A stretch of 64,000 nucleotides of DNA from assembly GCF_003986935.1 (NCBI RefSeq), contig NZ_RJZE01000015.1:62001-126000 (forward strand). The letters run 5' to 3'. The stretch comes from Paraburkholderia kururiensis JCM 10599 = LMG 19447. Its GTDB lineage: Bacteria > Pseudomonadota > Gammaproteobacteria > Burkholderiales > Burkholderiaceae. Below, in pieces: positions 1 through 7,018 of this stretch (position 1 is its first letter; each line of letters starts with the position of its first letter). Below the pieces are notes generated by a model. That model was not told the origin of the DNA. It saw only the letters and a program-made list of their open reading frames with translations, and did no database searches. The position numbers and the translations under genes are program-made.

Positions 1-109
1 GCTCGAGCCAGTGCGTTTGGCGTTCAAACGCGGCCACGCCGGCAAGAACGAAGAACGGAGTGTTCAGGTCGCCGGGTGAGCCCGACTCGTCGAGATACGT
101 TAAATACAC
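1..109 (-). CDS. DUF3800 family protein, N-terminal fragment (runs off the window)
   Basis: Only the first 36 codons are inside the window, read leftwards from a GTG at 107-109. The translated start (MYLTYLDESGSPGD, then PFFVLAGVAAFERQ) has the YxDESG motif followed by a hydrophobic FVLxGV strand that opens DUF3800 proteins. This family is frequent on mobile elements and is thought to have an RNase H-like fold; its function is not established. GTG is chosen because no ATG precedes it in frame and the family usually starts two to five residues before the YLDESG motif. A terminator-like hairpin lies only about 25 bases upstream, so the gene is probably not simply co-transcribed with rep. Confidence 0.6.
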   Translation of the reverse strand, partial: MYLTYLDESGSPGDLNTPFFVLAGVAAFERQTHWLE

Positions 110-126
110 GCTATACCCGTAGCAGA

Positions 127-155
127 AATGAAAACGGGCTGCCGAAGCAGCCCGT
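127..155 (-). terminator. UUCG-loop hairpin with U-rich tail, leftward
   Basis: A perfect 9-bp inverted repeat (134-142 with 147-155) closes a tetraloop that reads UUCG on the minus strand. It is followed on that strand by a T-rich tract (TTTTCATTT). It would end leftward transcription from rep before the DUF3800 gene, or act as an attenuator in that gene's leader. Confidence 0.65.
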
Positions 156-470
156 CGTATTTGGTAAGCCAGGTGGATCAAACGTCCAGCGCGTCGCAAC
201 TTCACGGCACTCCCGACTCAAGGTCAATACTAACAAATACAACTATCGGTTGCAAGCATGTCTCACGCAAATCCACCGCTATCGTCGCGTGAATGACAAC
301 TCTGACGAGTTGCCCCAGCTTGCCCACAGGGGTCCCTCACGGCGTGACTCGTGGCGCTCGCCCAATTTGGATCGATAAGGTGGGCAGACCTCCTTTTCTG
401 CAAGCCCTCGCGTTCAATTACCGCTCACAGTTCGCGCGCGCCGTCGCGCCCGGATCGAGGCGCACGGGGA

Positions 471-576
471 CCCACGCCATCGGCGTGGGGAGAGCGCCGA
501 CCGCCCGTAGGGCGGGCGATCCGGTGAGGCCATTGTGGCCCACTGCGGGGGCCGTCTTGCCCCCGCTTGCGGGGGC
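471..576. repeat. Cluster of GC-rich inverted repeats left of the iterons
   Basis: Three hairpins follow each other: CCCACGCC/GGCGTGGG (471-478 with 482-489), CCGCCC/GGGCGG (501-506 with 510-515) and GCGGGGGC/GCCCCCGC (545-552 with 559-566), the last followed by another direct GCGGGGGC at 569-576. No plausible protein covers them. Dense hairpins beside a replication origin could be single-strand origin or transfer-origin structures, or simply terminators. Nothing in the sequence decides between these. Confidence 0.5.
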
Positions 577-720
577 GTGGATTTGACTTCCCCTCACAAG
601 GTGGCCTTGAAGCGGCTGGGGCGGAGTTAGGGCCGGGCGCGGCCTCGTTTTAGATACGTTTCCACGTTTTAAACCTTTTAGCCACGCTCGAAGCCTTGCT
701 GGGTGGGGCCTTGCGGGGCG

Positions 721-886
721 CTATTGGTGGGAAGGCCCGGTTCTATTGGTGAGAAAGCCCGGCTTATTGGTGGGAAAGCCCGGTCTATGGTGGAAAAGCC
801 CGGTTCTATCCACAGGCTGCGTCGGCGCCTCGCGTCACGAAAAAGGCCCGCACTTGGCGGGCTGTTATTGGTGGGAAAACCCGGTT
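721..886. repeat. Iterons: five copies of an about 22-bp repeat
   Basis: Copies start at about 721, 743, 765, 785 and 865. The consensus is close to CTATTGGTGGGAAAGCCCGG, with a period of 20-22 bases in the tandem group; the fifth copy is separated by the DnaA-like box and the rep terminator. Spacing near two helical turns and position beside a Rep_3 gene make them likely initiator binding sites. Confidence 0.75.
840..863 (-). terminator. Rho-independent terminator of rep
   Basis: On the minus strand the stem GCCCGC/GCGGGC (857-862 with 846-851) with a 5-nt loop is followed by CTTTTT. It lies 23-46 bases after the rep stop codon and inside the iteron array, so rep transcription ends within the origin. 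Confidence 0.8.
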
Positions 887-1770
887 CAGAACGCCAAACT
901 GCCTTGGGGGTCGGTTGTGAACTTGAATTTCAAGCCGATCACTTTGCGGCCGGCTTTCACGGGCGTCCATTCCAGCAGCAGACCATTCTTTTCGCGAAGC
1001 TCTTTCACGGCCGGCTGGATCACGCGCAAGCGGAGCTCCTTGAAATTGGCGCGGGCGGTCGCTGAAGCGTCTGTCGCCTCATGAAATTGGGCGATGGTGG
1101 GCGACCACTGGCCGGCTGCCTGCCACGATTTCAAACATTCGAAAATTCGCCACGTATAGACCGATCGGAACGCTGCGGCGTGTTTCAGCTTGTACGTGGT
1201 GAACTCTTTGCGCAGACCAAACAAGAACGGCACCAAGTCAGGATGCCAGCGGACCTCGACAGTGCCTTCGCCTTTTGCGTACTTCCCCGTAATGATCCAG
1301 CTACGCGCTTCGCGGACGGTCCCGCGTCGAGTCTGCCGCTCTACAATCAGCTTGGGCTGTTGCAGGGCCTCAGCGCCGGCCTGTAGCTGCTCGTAGGCCG
1401 TGTCGAGCGTGACGTCAAACGTCTCCGCATATTCCATCGCGGTTAGTTTGACTGTCTGCATCCGTTCATCCATCAGGCCGCGAGCATCGGTGCTGTCCGT
1501 TTTTGCCAATGCAGCCGCGATAAACCGCTTCTCGGCAAGCGACAAGCCATGCGCCGACCGCATCATGGCGTTTGCCATCGTCACCTGTCGGTCGGAAATC
1601 CTCGTCTGACTGTTTGGCTTAGAGGTCAGCGTCTTTCGCGGCTGAACTATGAACGGCTTGCCCACGCTCGGCAGCAACTCGCGTTCCGTCTTCCGCATGG
1701 CCCTCTCGGCCATATCCTCGACGAACGCGACCAAATCCGAATTGGGACCCAACTTGACTGGTGAACTCAT
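886..1770 (-). CDS. Rep_3 family plasmid replication initiator
   Basis: This 294-residue protein matches the Rep_3 (RepB/RepE/Pi-type) initiator family, which binds iterons through two winged-helix domains to open a plasmid origin. The first domain starts near residue 58 with a helix-rich stretch (NAMMRSAHGLSLAEKRFI), and the second covers about residues 170-290 (YKLKHAAAFRSVYTWRIFE, later KELRLRVIQPAVKEL). The ATG at 1768-1770 follows the AlpA-like stop codon by three bases, with an AAAGGCGGG ribosome site inside that gene's end, so the two genes are translationally linked. A 7-bp inverted repeat (1760-1778) spans the start codon. Iterons lie at its 3' end. The gene is intact. In a chromosome it signals an integrated plasmid, plasmid-phage or satellite. 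Confidence 0.85.
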   Translation of the reverse strand: MSSPVKLGPNSDLVAFVEDMAERAMRKTERELLPSVGKPFIVQPRKTLTSKPNSQTRISDRQVTMANAMMRSAHGLSLAEKRFIAAALAKTDSTDARGLMDERMQTVKLTAMEYAETFDVTLDTAYEQLQAGAEALQQPKLIVERQTRRGTVREARSWIITGKYAKGEGTVEVRWHPDLVPFLFGLRKEFTTYKLKHAAAFRSVYTWRIFECLKSWQAAGQWSPTIAQFHEATDASATARANFKELRLRVIQPAVKELREKNGLLLEWTPVKAGRKVIGLKFKFTTDPQGSLAF

Positions 1771-1773
1771 GGT

Positions 1774-2088
1774 TCACCCGCCTTTTTTCAGTAACTCCTC
1801 GTGGCGCAGCCGGGCTAGCTGTGCCGCTATGGTGGGTCGGCCGCGGGGGCGGCGGACAGGTTCTGGCTCGGGGCGGTGCGAGTTGATCCACGCGAGTACG
1901 TCGTGCTCGTACCAGCAGAGCCGCCGGGAGTGCGGCATCTTGAACGGTGTGGGGATGAGATGCTGGTACTTGGCGTTGGTCGCGCAAGTACGGATGGTGG
2001 TCGGCGTTTTTCCGATCAGTGCTGAGAGTTGTTCGACGAAGAGAATGCGCGGCAGTTCGTCCTGGCGGACGATAACGGGCATAGGCAT
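1774..2088 (-). CDS. AlpA-like helix-turn-helix DNA-binding protein
   Basis: This small 104-residue protein has an N-terminal helix-turn-helix of the AlpA/MerR-like type (LIGKTPTTIRTCATNAKY at about 24-41), a wing-like segment ending in RRLCWYEHDVLAWI (about 54-67), and a basic tail (RRPRGRP, then KK). Such proteins regulate integrase or replication genes of satellites and plasmids. The ATG at 2086-2088 is preferred over an upstream TTG at 2106 because GTGAGG sits six bases before it. That ribosome site lies in the right arm of a perfect inverted repeat (2094-2120), so binding or hairpin formation could control translation. The gene is followed three bases later by rep. The target is inferred to be this operon or the origin. 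Confidence 0.7.
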   Translation of the reverse strand: MPMPVIVRQDELPRILFVEQLSALIGKTPTTIRTCATNAKYQHLIPTPFKMPHSRRLCWYEHDVLAWINSHRPEPEPVRRPRGRPTIAAQLARLRHEELLKKGG

Positions 2089-2093
2089 ACAGG

Positions 2094-2120
2094 CCTCACA
2101 AGGCAAACGCGCTTGTGAGG
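2094..2120. promoter_or_regulatory. Inverted repeat CCTCACAAG/CTTGTGAGG in the AlpA-like gene leader
   Basis: Perfect 9-bp arms (2094-2102 and 2112-2120) are separated by 9 bases. On the minus strand the arm nearest the gene contains its ribosome binding site. The same 9-mer recurs once at 592-600 beside the origin, which suggests a protein-binding site shared by the operon and the origin. The binding protein is inferred, not shown. Confidence 0.5.
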
Positions 2121-2390
2121 GACGCCTCTTGGCAAACGAAAACTATGCCTTCGCTTGCCTCATCGTCGACTAGCCACTCGGAGTGGTTCCCACGGAGGTC
2201 AGCGCTTGATCCCCGTTCCTGCCCCTAAACTACCTTTCGGCCGCGGTCCGCCGAACTACCAACCTCCTGGACTTATCCCTCTAGCTTCGTCCATTCAGTC
2301 TCGCATTCTCAGCGCCAAGGGTGCACGGTGCTTCTTGATATGGCGCCTTGCGAGTTGATCACCGTGATGCATACCCATGCATGCGAGCAT

Positions 2391-2425
2391 AAAAAAATGT
2401 CCCGAAGCCGTCAAGCCTTGGGACA
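2391..2425 (-). terminator. Rho-independent terminator after tRNA-Pro
   Basis: On the minus strand TGTCCC/GGGACA arms (2420-2425 with 2398-2403), extended by an inner AAG/CTT, are followed by seven T. It lies about 95 bases past the tRNA 3' end and would end the tRNA transcript, or any transcript running leftwards into the element. Confidence 0.75.
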
Positions 2426-2519
2426 TTCTTGGGACACTCAACTCCTCGATTTACTCTAAACAACTGTTAAGAGTTGTTCTGAGTGTCTTAGATAAATTGC
2501 TGATCTATTTAGAAAATTC

Positions 2520-2596
2520 TGGTCGGGGTGAGAGGATTCGAACCTCCGGCCTCTACGTCCCGAACGTAGCGCTCTACCAGGCTAAGCTACACCCCG
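2520..2596 (-). tRNA. tRNA-Pro, anticodon CGG
   Basis: The minus strand folds as a cloverleaf. The acceptor arm CGGGGTG/CACCCCG is closed with discriminator A and an encoded CCA end (2520-2522). The anticodon stem CTACG/CGTAG carries the loop TTCGGGA (anticodon CGG, reading CCG codons), and the T-loop is TTCGAAT. It is 77 nt long. The gene is intact and its 3' end faces the putative mobile element, the usual arrangement for a tRNA used as an attachment site. Confidence 0.95.
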
Positions 2597-2626
2597 AATT
2601 AGACTCTCGTGACGTTTCAGTCTTGT

Positions 2627-3619
2627 TCAGGACTGACGCGTCGTCGAGTAAGAACATAATTCTAGCAGGCTTTCCTTGTAAATGGAATCCGGGAACGAAG
2701 AAATTGCCGCGGCGGCCGCACGCGCTTCTTGTTTCGCACATTCCAGCGTGTGGTCGAGCGCACCGGAGCGCGTGATGGCGGCGAAGATATCCTCGAAACG
2801 GTCTGTACCGCCTTGTTCGATGGCTTCGCGGGCGAGTGCCGACTCGGCCGGCGTGCCGTGCTCGATGAGCCAGATCAGCGGCAGCGTGGGTTTGCCTTCG
2901 CGCAGATCGTCGCCTGCATTCTTGCCCATGGACTCCGCCGTGCCCGTGTAGTCGAGCCAGTCGTCCATGATCTGGAAAGCCGTGCCGATGCGCCGGCCGT
3001 ACTCGGCAGCAGCCTCTTCGGTCTTCGCATCAGCACCGGACAGCACGGCGCCCAACTGCGCTGCCGCTTCGAAGAGCTTCGCCGTCTTGTAGCGGATCAC
3101 CTGCATGTAGCGCGCCTCGTCCACGTCCGCGTCGTGCATGTTGAGGAGCTGCAGGACTTCGCCTTCGGAGATGATGTTGGTGGCTTCGGCGAGAATTTCC
3201 ATCACGCGCATCTTGCCGACGCCCACCATCATCTGGAACGAGCGGGAATACAGGAAGTCGCCCACCAGCACGCTGGCCGCGTTGCCGAAGAGCGCATTCG
3301 CTGTTTGCCGGCCGCGCCGCAGATCCGATTCGTCGACCACGTCGTCGTGCAGCAGCGTTGCCGTGTGGATGAACTCGATCACGGCGGCCAACTCGTACCG
3401 GTGCCCGGTGCGCTCGCCGAGCGCACCCGCCACGAGAAGCAGCAGCGCGGGACGCAAGCGCTTGCCACCAGCGCCGATGATGTACTCGGAGATCTGGTTG
3501 ATCAGCATCACCTCGGACGCCAGACGTTGCCGGATGACACGGTTCACCTGCTCCATGTCTTCAGCAATCGGGGCAAGCAGGGTGGCGGCGTTGGGGGCAG
3601 AAGTGGCGGTCGACGACAT
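2627..3619 (-). CDS. ispB: Octaprenyl diphosphate synthase (polyprenyl synthetase family)
   Basis: IspB extends farnesyl diphosphate with isopentenyl diphosphate to the C40 side chain of ubiquinone and menaquinone in the cytoplasm. The 330-residue protein has both aspartate-rich motifs of trans-prenyltransferases: DDVVD at 92-96, followed by LRRG, and DDWLD near residue 220. The GGKRLRP substrate motif is at 51-57. Length is normal for the family. Its position next to divergent rplU-rpmA is the same as in many Beta- and Gammaproteobacteria, which supports IspB over other polyprenyl synthases. The chain length (C40) is from family knowledge, not visible in sequence. Confidence 0.92.
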   Translation of the reverse strand: MSSTATSAPNAATLLAPIAEDMEQVNRVIRQRLASEVMLINQISEYIIGAGGKRLRPALLLLVAGALGERTGHRYELAAVIEFIHTATLLHDDVVDESDLRRGRQTANALFGNAASVLVGDFLYSRSFQMMVGVGKMRVMEILAEATNIISEGEVLQLLNMHDADVDEARYMQVIRYKTAKLFEAAAQLGAVLSGADAKTEEAAAEYGRRIGTAFQIMDDWLDYTGTAESMGKNAGDDLREGKPTLPLIWLIEHGTPAESALAREAIEQGGTDRFEDIFAAITRSGALDHTLECAKQEARAAAAAISSFPDSIYKESLLELCSYSTTRQS

Positions 3620-3785
3620 GATGGTGAGAATGGGTAGTGCCGCGAATTATAAGGCGAACGGGCACATCCCGGGCTTTGGCGCGGTGGTGCAAGGGCGGCT
3701 GCGGCCGGCGAATGCCTTGCCGGCGTTGGCTGGCAAGGCGGGAGCACGCTGTGACTGACGGTGGCGCGAGGGCCGTGAATGAGCT

Positions 3786-3814
3786 TTGACCTTGCTTCTA
3801 ACTCTATGTATAAT
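3786..3814 (+). promoter_or_regulatory. Sigma-70 promoter of rplU-rpmA-obgE
   Basis: TTGACC (3786-3791) and a perfect TATAAT (3809-3814) are separated by 17 bases, close to the vegetative consensus. The start point would be near 3821, about 48 bases before the rplU ATG. Confidence 0.85.
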
Positions 3815-3868
3815 CACGGGTTTCCGCGCGCGGTGCGTCGGAAAAACGAATCCAGAGTGAGGTTTTCA

Positions 3869-4180
3869 ATGTACGCGGTCATAAAAACCGGCGGCAAGCA
3901 GTACAAGGTTGCCGTTGGCGAAAAACTTAAAGTAGAACAGATACCGGCTGACATTGACGCAGAAATCACGCTCGACCAGGTTCTCGCAGTGGGCGAAGGC
4001 GAATCGATCAAGTTCGGTACGCCGCTGGTCAGTGGGGCTTCCGTCAAGGCCACCGTTGTGTCGCACGGTCGTCACGCCAAAGTGACCATCTTCAAGATGC
4101 GTCGCCGGAAGCACTACCAGAAGCATGGCGGCCACCGCCAGAACTACACCGAACTGCGCATCGACGCGATCAACGCGTAA
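3869..4180 (+). CDS. rplU: 50S ribosomal protein bL21
   Basis: The 103-residue protein begins MYAVIKTGGKQYKV, the signature start of bL21, and ends in the conserved RRRKHYQKHGGHRQ RNA-binding region typical of the family. It binds 23S rRNA in the large subunit. The ATG at 3869 is chosen because it gives the family start and follows GAGTGAGG; an in-frame upstream extension is non-conserved leader. It is first in the rplU-rpmA-obgE operon behind a strong promoter, and divergent from ispB. Confidence 0.97.
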   Translation: MYAVIKTGGKQYKVAVGEKLKVEQIPADIDAEITLDQVLAVGEGESIKFGTPLVSGASVKATVVSHGRHAKVTIFKMRRRKHYQKHGGHRQNYTELRIDAINA

Positions 4181-4204
4181 GCGCAACGGTCAAGGAGCAA
4201 TCAC

Positions 4205-4468
4205 ATGGCACACAAAAAGGCAGGCGGCTCGTCACGCAACGGCCGCGATTCCGAGTCGAAACGACTGGGCGTCAAAGTGTACGGCGGTCAGGCAATCAAT
4301 GCCGGCGGCATCATCGTGCGTCAGCGCGGCACGCGCATGCACCCGGGTGACAACGTCGGCATCGGCAAGGATCACACGCTGTACGCGCTGGTCGACGGCC
4401 ACGTCAAGTTCACGACGAAGGGCGCCGCCCGGAAGCATACGGTCGTCGTCGTCCCGGCAGCAGCCTGA
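4205..4468 (+). CDS. rpmA: 50S ribosomal protein bL27
   Basis: This 87-residue protein opens MAHKKAGGSSRNGRDSESKR and has the family GVKVYGGQ and HPGDNVG segments. The N-terminal tail of bL27 reaches the peptidyl transferase centre. It starts 24 bases after rplU with a GGAG ribosome site, and a strong terminator follows its stop codon. Length and sequence are standard. Confidence 0.97.
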   Translation: MAHKKAGGSSRNGRDSESKRLGVKVYGGQAINAGGIIVRQRGTRMHPGDNVGIGKDHTLYALVDGHVKFTTKGAARKHTVVVVPAAA

Positions 4469-4501
4469 GCGGCCCTTCAGGCACGGGTAACTGACCGGAT
4501 G

Positions 4502-4532
4502 AAAGGCCCCGCGAAGTTTGCGGGGCCTTTTT
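4502..4532 (+). terminator. Rho-independent terminator after rpmA
   Basis: The stem GGCCCCGC/GCGGGGCC (4505-4512 with 4520-4527), flanked by A and T runs, ends in TTTTT. It separates the two ribosomal protein genes from obgE, so obgE is either partly read through or has its own promoter in 4533-4662. Confidence 0.9.
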
Positions 4533-4662
4533 CATTGGTGCTGCGAACGCGCTGCGCGCTCGCATGCGGACAATCGCGGACTCAATTCCCTTGGCCGTTC
4601 GGTCAGTTGGTGTCGGCCCGCGCAGCGCGGCAAAATAGCGAAAACACGGGACGGAGTAACGC

Positions 4663-5796
4663 ATGAAGTTCATTGACGAAGCGAAGATCGAAGTCATCGC
4701 CGGCGATGGGGGCGATGGCAGCGCGTCGATGCGCCGCGAGAAGTTCGTCCCGTTCGGCGGCCCCGACGGCGGGGACGGCGGACGCGGTGGTAGCGTCTAT
4801 GCCATCGCGGACCGCAACATCAACACGCTGATCGACTACCGCTATACAAAAAAGCATCAGGCGCGCAATGGCGAGAATGGCCGCGGCTCGGACTGCTACG
4901 GCAAGGGCGGCGACGACATCACGCTGCGCATGCCCGTCGGCACGATCATTACCGATATCGACACTGGCGAAGTGATTGCCGATCTGACCGAGCACAACCA
5001 GCGTGTGCTGGTCGCGAAGGGTGGTGCTGGTGGTTTGGGCAATCTGCACTTCAAGTCGTCTACGAACCGGGCGCCGCGCCAGAAGACGGAGGGCAAGCCC
5101 GGTGAGCGCCGCATGGTGCGACTGGAGCTGAAGGTGCTCGCAGACGTTGGCCTGCTCGGTATGCCGAACGCGGGCAAGTCCACCTTCATTTCGTCTGTCT
5201 CGAACGCGAAGCCGAAGATTGCCGATTACCCGTTCACGACGCTCGCGCCCAATCTCGGTGTGGTGCGCGTGGCGCCTGGCAAGAGCTTTGTCATCGCGGA
5301 TATTCCGGGGCTGATCGAGGGGGCCGCGGAGGGTGCGGGACTCGGGCACCAATTCCTGCGCCACTTGCAGCGCACCGGGCTGCTGCTGCATCTCGTGGAC
5401 CTTGCGCCATTCGACGAGGGCACGGATCCGGTCGCTGAAGCGAAGGCGATCGTCAACGAACTGCGCAAGTACGACGAGTTGCTCTATCAGAAACCTCGCT
5501 GGCTGGTGCTGAACAAGCTCGACATGGTGCCGGAAGGAGAGCGCGAAGTGCGCGTGGCCGACTTCGTCAAGCGCTTCGAGTGGGACGGCCCTGTCTTCGA
5601 AATTTCCGCGCTCACGGGCCAAGGCTGCGAAAACCTCTGCTACGCCGTGTACGACTACGTCGCCGCCCATTCTGACGCCCGGCGTGCCGAGGAGGCCGAA
5701 GATCTGGCCTCAGACGTGCGGTTTCGCGGCGCGCCTGGCGCGTCCGGTCAGAACGAGGGCGAGGCTGGAACAGCACCAGACCCGTCGCAAGGGTAG
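4663..5796 (+). CDS. obgE: GTPase ObgE/CgtA, ribosome assembly
   Basis: Obg GTPases bind the 50S precursor and link ribosome maturation to growth and stress. The 377-residue protein has the glycine-rich Obg fold at about 1-158 (GDGGDGSASMRREKFVPFGG), then a G domain with G1 GMPNAGKST near 166, G3 DIPGLIEGAAEG, and G4 NKLD. It has a short acidic C-terminal tail of about 35 residues. Start ATG 4663 follows GGGACGGAG. It lies after rplU-rpmA, the classic arrangement. Confidence 0.96.
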   Translation: MKFIDEAKIEVIAGDGGDGSASMRREKFVPFGGPDGGDGGRGGSVYAIADRNINTLIDYRYTKKHQARNGENGRGSDCYGKGGDDITLRMPVGTIITDIDTGEVIADLTEHNQRVLVAKGGAGGLGNLHFKSSTNRAPRQKTEGKPGERRMVRLELKVLADVGLLGMPNAGKSTFISSVSNAKPKIADYPFTTLAPNLGVVRVAPGKSFVIADIPGLIEGAAEGAGLGHQFLRHLQRTGLLLHLVDLAPFDEGTDPVAEAKAIVNELRKYDELLYQKPRWLVLNKLDMVPEGEREVRVADFVKRFEWDGPVFEISALTGQGCENLCYAVYDYVAAHSDARRAEEAEDLASDVRFRGAPGASGQNEGEAGTAPDPSQG

Positions 5797-5878
5797 GCTA
5801 TATGTTCCGCCGGTGTTCGCAATGACTCGTGCGCCGGCGTTCCTCCAGCATCATCAGTTATCGCGGAGATTGCGCAGC

Positions 5879-6997
5879 ATGCGTTCCGTCATTGCCGATT
5901 CCCGGCGTCTCGTTGTGAAAGTGGGATCGAGCCTCGTCACCAACGACGGGCGTGGGCTCGATCACGAGGCTATCGGCCGCTGGGCCGCACAGATCGCGGC
6001 GTTGCGCAGCGCAGGCAAGGAAGTGGTGCTGGTGAGTTCGGGGGCGATCGCGGAGGGTATGCAGAGGCTCGGCTGGACGAAGCGTCCGCGCGAAATCGAC
6101 GAACTGCAGGCTGCCGCTGCGGTGGGGCAAATGGGGCTCGCGCAGGTCTACGAGAGCCGCTTCGCCGAGCATTCCATCCGCACCGCGCAAATTCTGCTCA
6201 CGCACGGGGACCTCGCCGACCGCGAACGCTATCTCAACGCGCGTTCCACGCTGCTGACGCTGCTGCGGCTGGGTGTGGTGCCGATCATCAACGAGAACGA
6301 CACAGTGGTTACCGACGAAATCAAGTTCGGTGACAACGACACGTTGGGGGCGCTGGTCGCGAACCTGATCGAAGGCGACGCGCTCATCATTCTCACGGAT
6401 CAGCGCGGCCTCTATACCGCCGATCCACGCAAGGATCCGAACGCGACGCTTGTGGCCCAGGCCGACGCCGGTGCGCATGAGCTCGAGGCCATGGCCGGCG
6501 GCGCGGGCTCGAGCATCGGCCGTGGCGGCATGCTCACGAAGATTCTGGCCGCCAAGCGCGCCGCCCACAGTGGCGCGAACACCGTGATCGCGAGCGGCCG
6601 GGAGTCCGACGTGCTGCTACGACTTGCCGCAGGCGAGGCGATCGGCACCCAGCTGATCGCGCGTACGGCGCGTATGACGGCGCGCAAGCAATGGATGGCC
6701 GACCATCTCCAGGTGCGTGGCCACGTGGTGATCGACGACGGCGCTGTCGAGAAGCTCACGTCAGGCGGCAAGAGCCTGCTGCCGATCGGCGTCGTCGCCG
6801 TGCAGGGCGCCTTTGCGCGCGGCGAGGTGATCGCCTGTCTGAATGGCACGGGCGTCGAGGTGGCGCGCGGCATCACCAATTACAGCAGTGCCGAAGCCAA
6901 ACTGATCCAGCGCCACCCGAGCGGGGAGATCGAGTCCGTGCTCGGCTACATGCTCGAGCCCGAACTGATCCATCGCGATAACCTGGTGCTGATCTGA
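5879..6997 (+). CDS. proB: Glutamate 5-kinase
   Basis: ProB phosphorylates glutamate to gamma-glutamyl phosphate, the first step of proline synthesis. The 372-residue protein has an amino acid kinase domain (LVVKVGSSLVTNDGRG near the start; INENDTVV and FGDNDTLGALVA in the middle; the TDQRGLYTADPR loop) and a C-terminal PUA domain from about 280. ATG 5879 is chosen since homologues start at this MRSVIADSRR position, although the frame is open further upstream into obgE. It follows obgE, as in other Burkholderiales. The stop codon lies within an 8-bp hairpin. Confidence 0.95.
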   Translation: MRSVIADSRRLVVKVGSSLVTNDGRGLDHEAIGRWAAQIAALRSAGKEVVLVSSGAIAEGMQRLGWTKRPREIDELQAAAAVGQMGLAQVYESRFAEHSIRTAQILLTHGDLADRERYLNARSTLLTLLRLGVVPIINENDTVVTDEIKFGDNDTLGALVANLIEGDALIILTDQRGLYTADPRKDPNATLVAQADAGAHELEAMAGGAGSSIGRGGMLTKILAAKRAAHSGANTVIASGRESDVLLRLAAGEAIGTQLIARTARMTARKQWMADHLQVRGHVVIDDGAVEKLTSGGKSLLPIGVVAVQGAFARGEVIACLNGTGVEVARGITNYSSAEAKLIQRHPSGEIESVLGYMLEPELIHRDNLVLI

Positions 6998-7014
6998 CGG
7001 CTTGACGCCGTCAG
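6994..7014. terminator. Hairpin between convergent proB and CNP1-like gene
   Basis: CTGACGGC/GCCGTCAG (6994-7001 with 7007-7014) forms a perfect 8-bp stem that includes the proB stop codon and ends just before the stop of the gene on the other strand. There is no T tract, so its role as a terminator is uncertain. Confidence 0.35.
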
Positions 7015-7018
7015 TCGG

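Larger units (their letters stand above)
646..889. other. Candidate iteron-type replication origin (oriV)
   Basis: The parts expected of a theta-replication origin lie in order: an AT-rich stretch at 646-681 (possible unwinding element), four tandem iterons at 721-805, a DnaA-box-like 9-mer CTATCCACA at 806-814 (one mismatch to TTATCCACA), a terminator for rep at 840-863, and a fifth iteron at 865-886 touching the rep stop codon. The origin thus sits at the 3' end of the initiator gene. Its activity in the integrated state is not known; this is a structural call. Confidence 0.65.
1..2519. mobile_element. Right-hand end of a putative integrated plasmid-like element at tRNA-Pro
   Basis: This stretch carries plasmid-type genes (Rep_3 initiator, AlpA-like DNA-binding protein, DUF3800) and an iteron origin, all on the minus strand, and runs up to the 3' end of tRNA-Pro(CGG) at 2520. 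From there on the genes are conserved chromosomal ones. Integrases commonly use the 3' end of tRNA genes, and the element lies on exactly that side. No integrase and no second copy of the tRNA 3' end occurs in the window, so the left boundary and the integration mechanism are not shown. The part between the AlpA-like gene and the tRNA (2121-2390) holds no convincing gene. The boundary at 2519 is inferred. Confidence 0.6.

Noticed and set aside
76..586. Small rightward frames between the DUF3800 gene and the origin
   Set aside because: They cover hairpins and origin structure, have no ribosome site and no similarity that I recognise.
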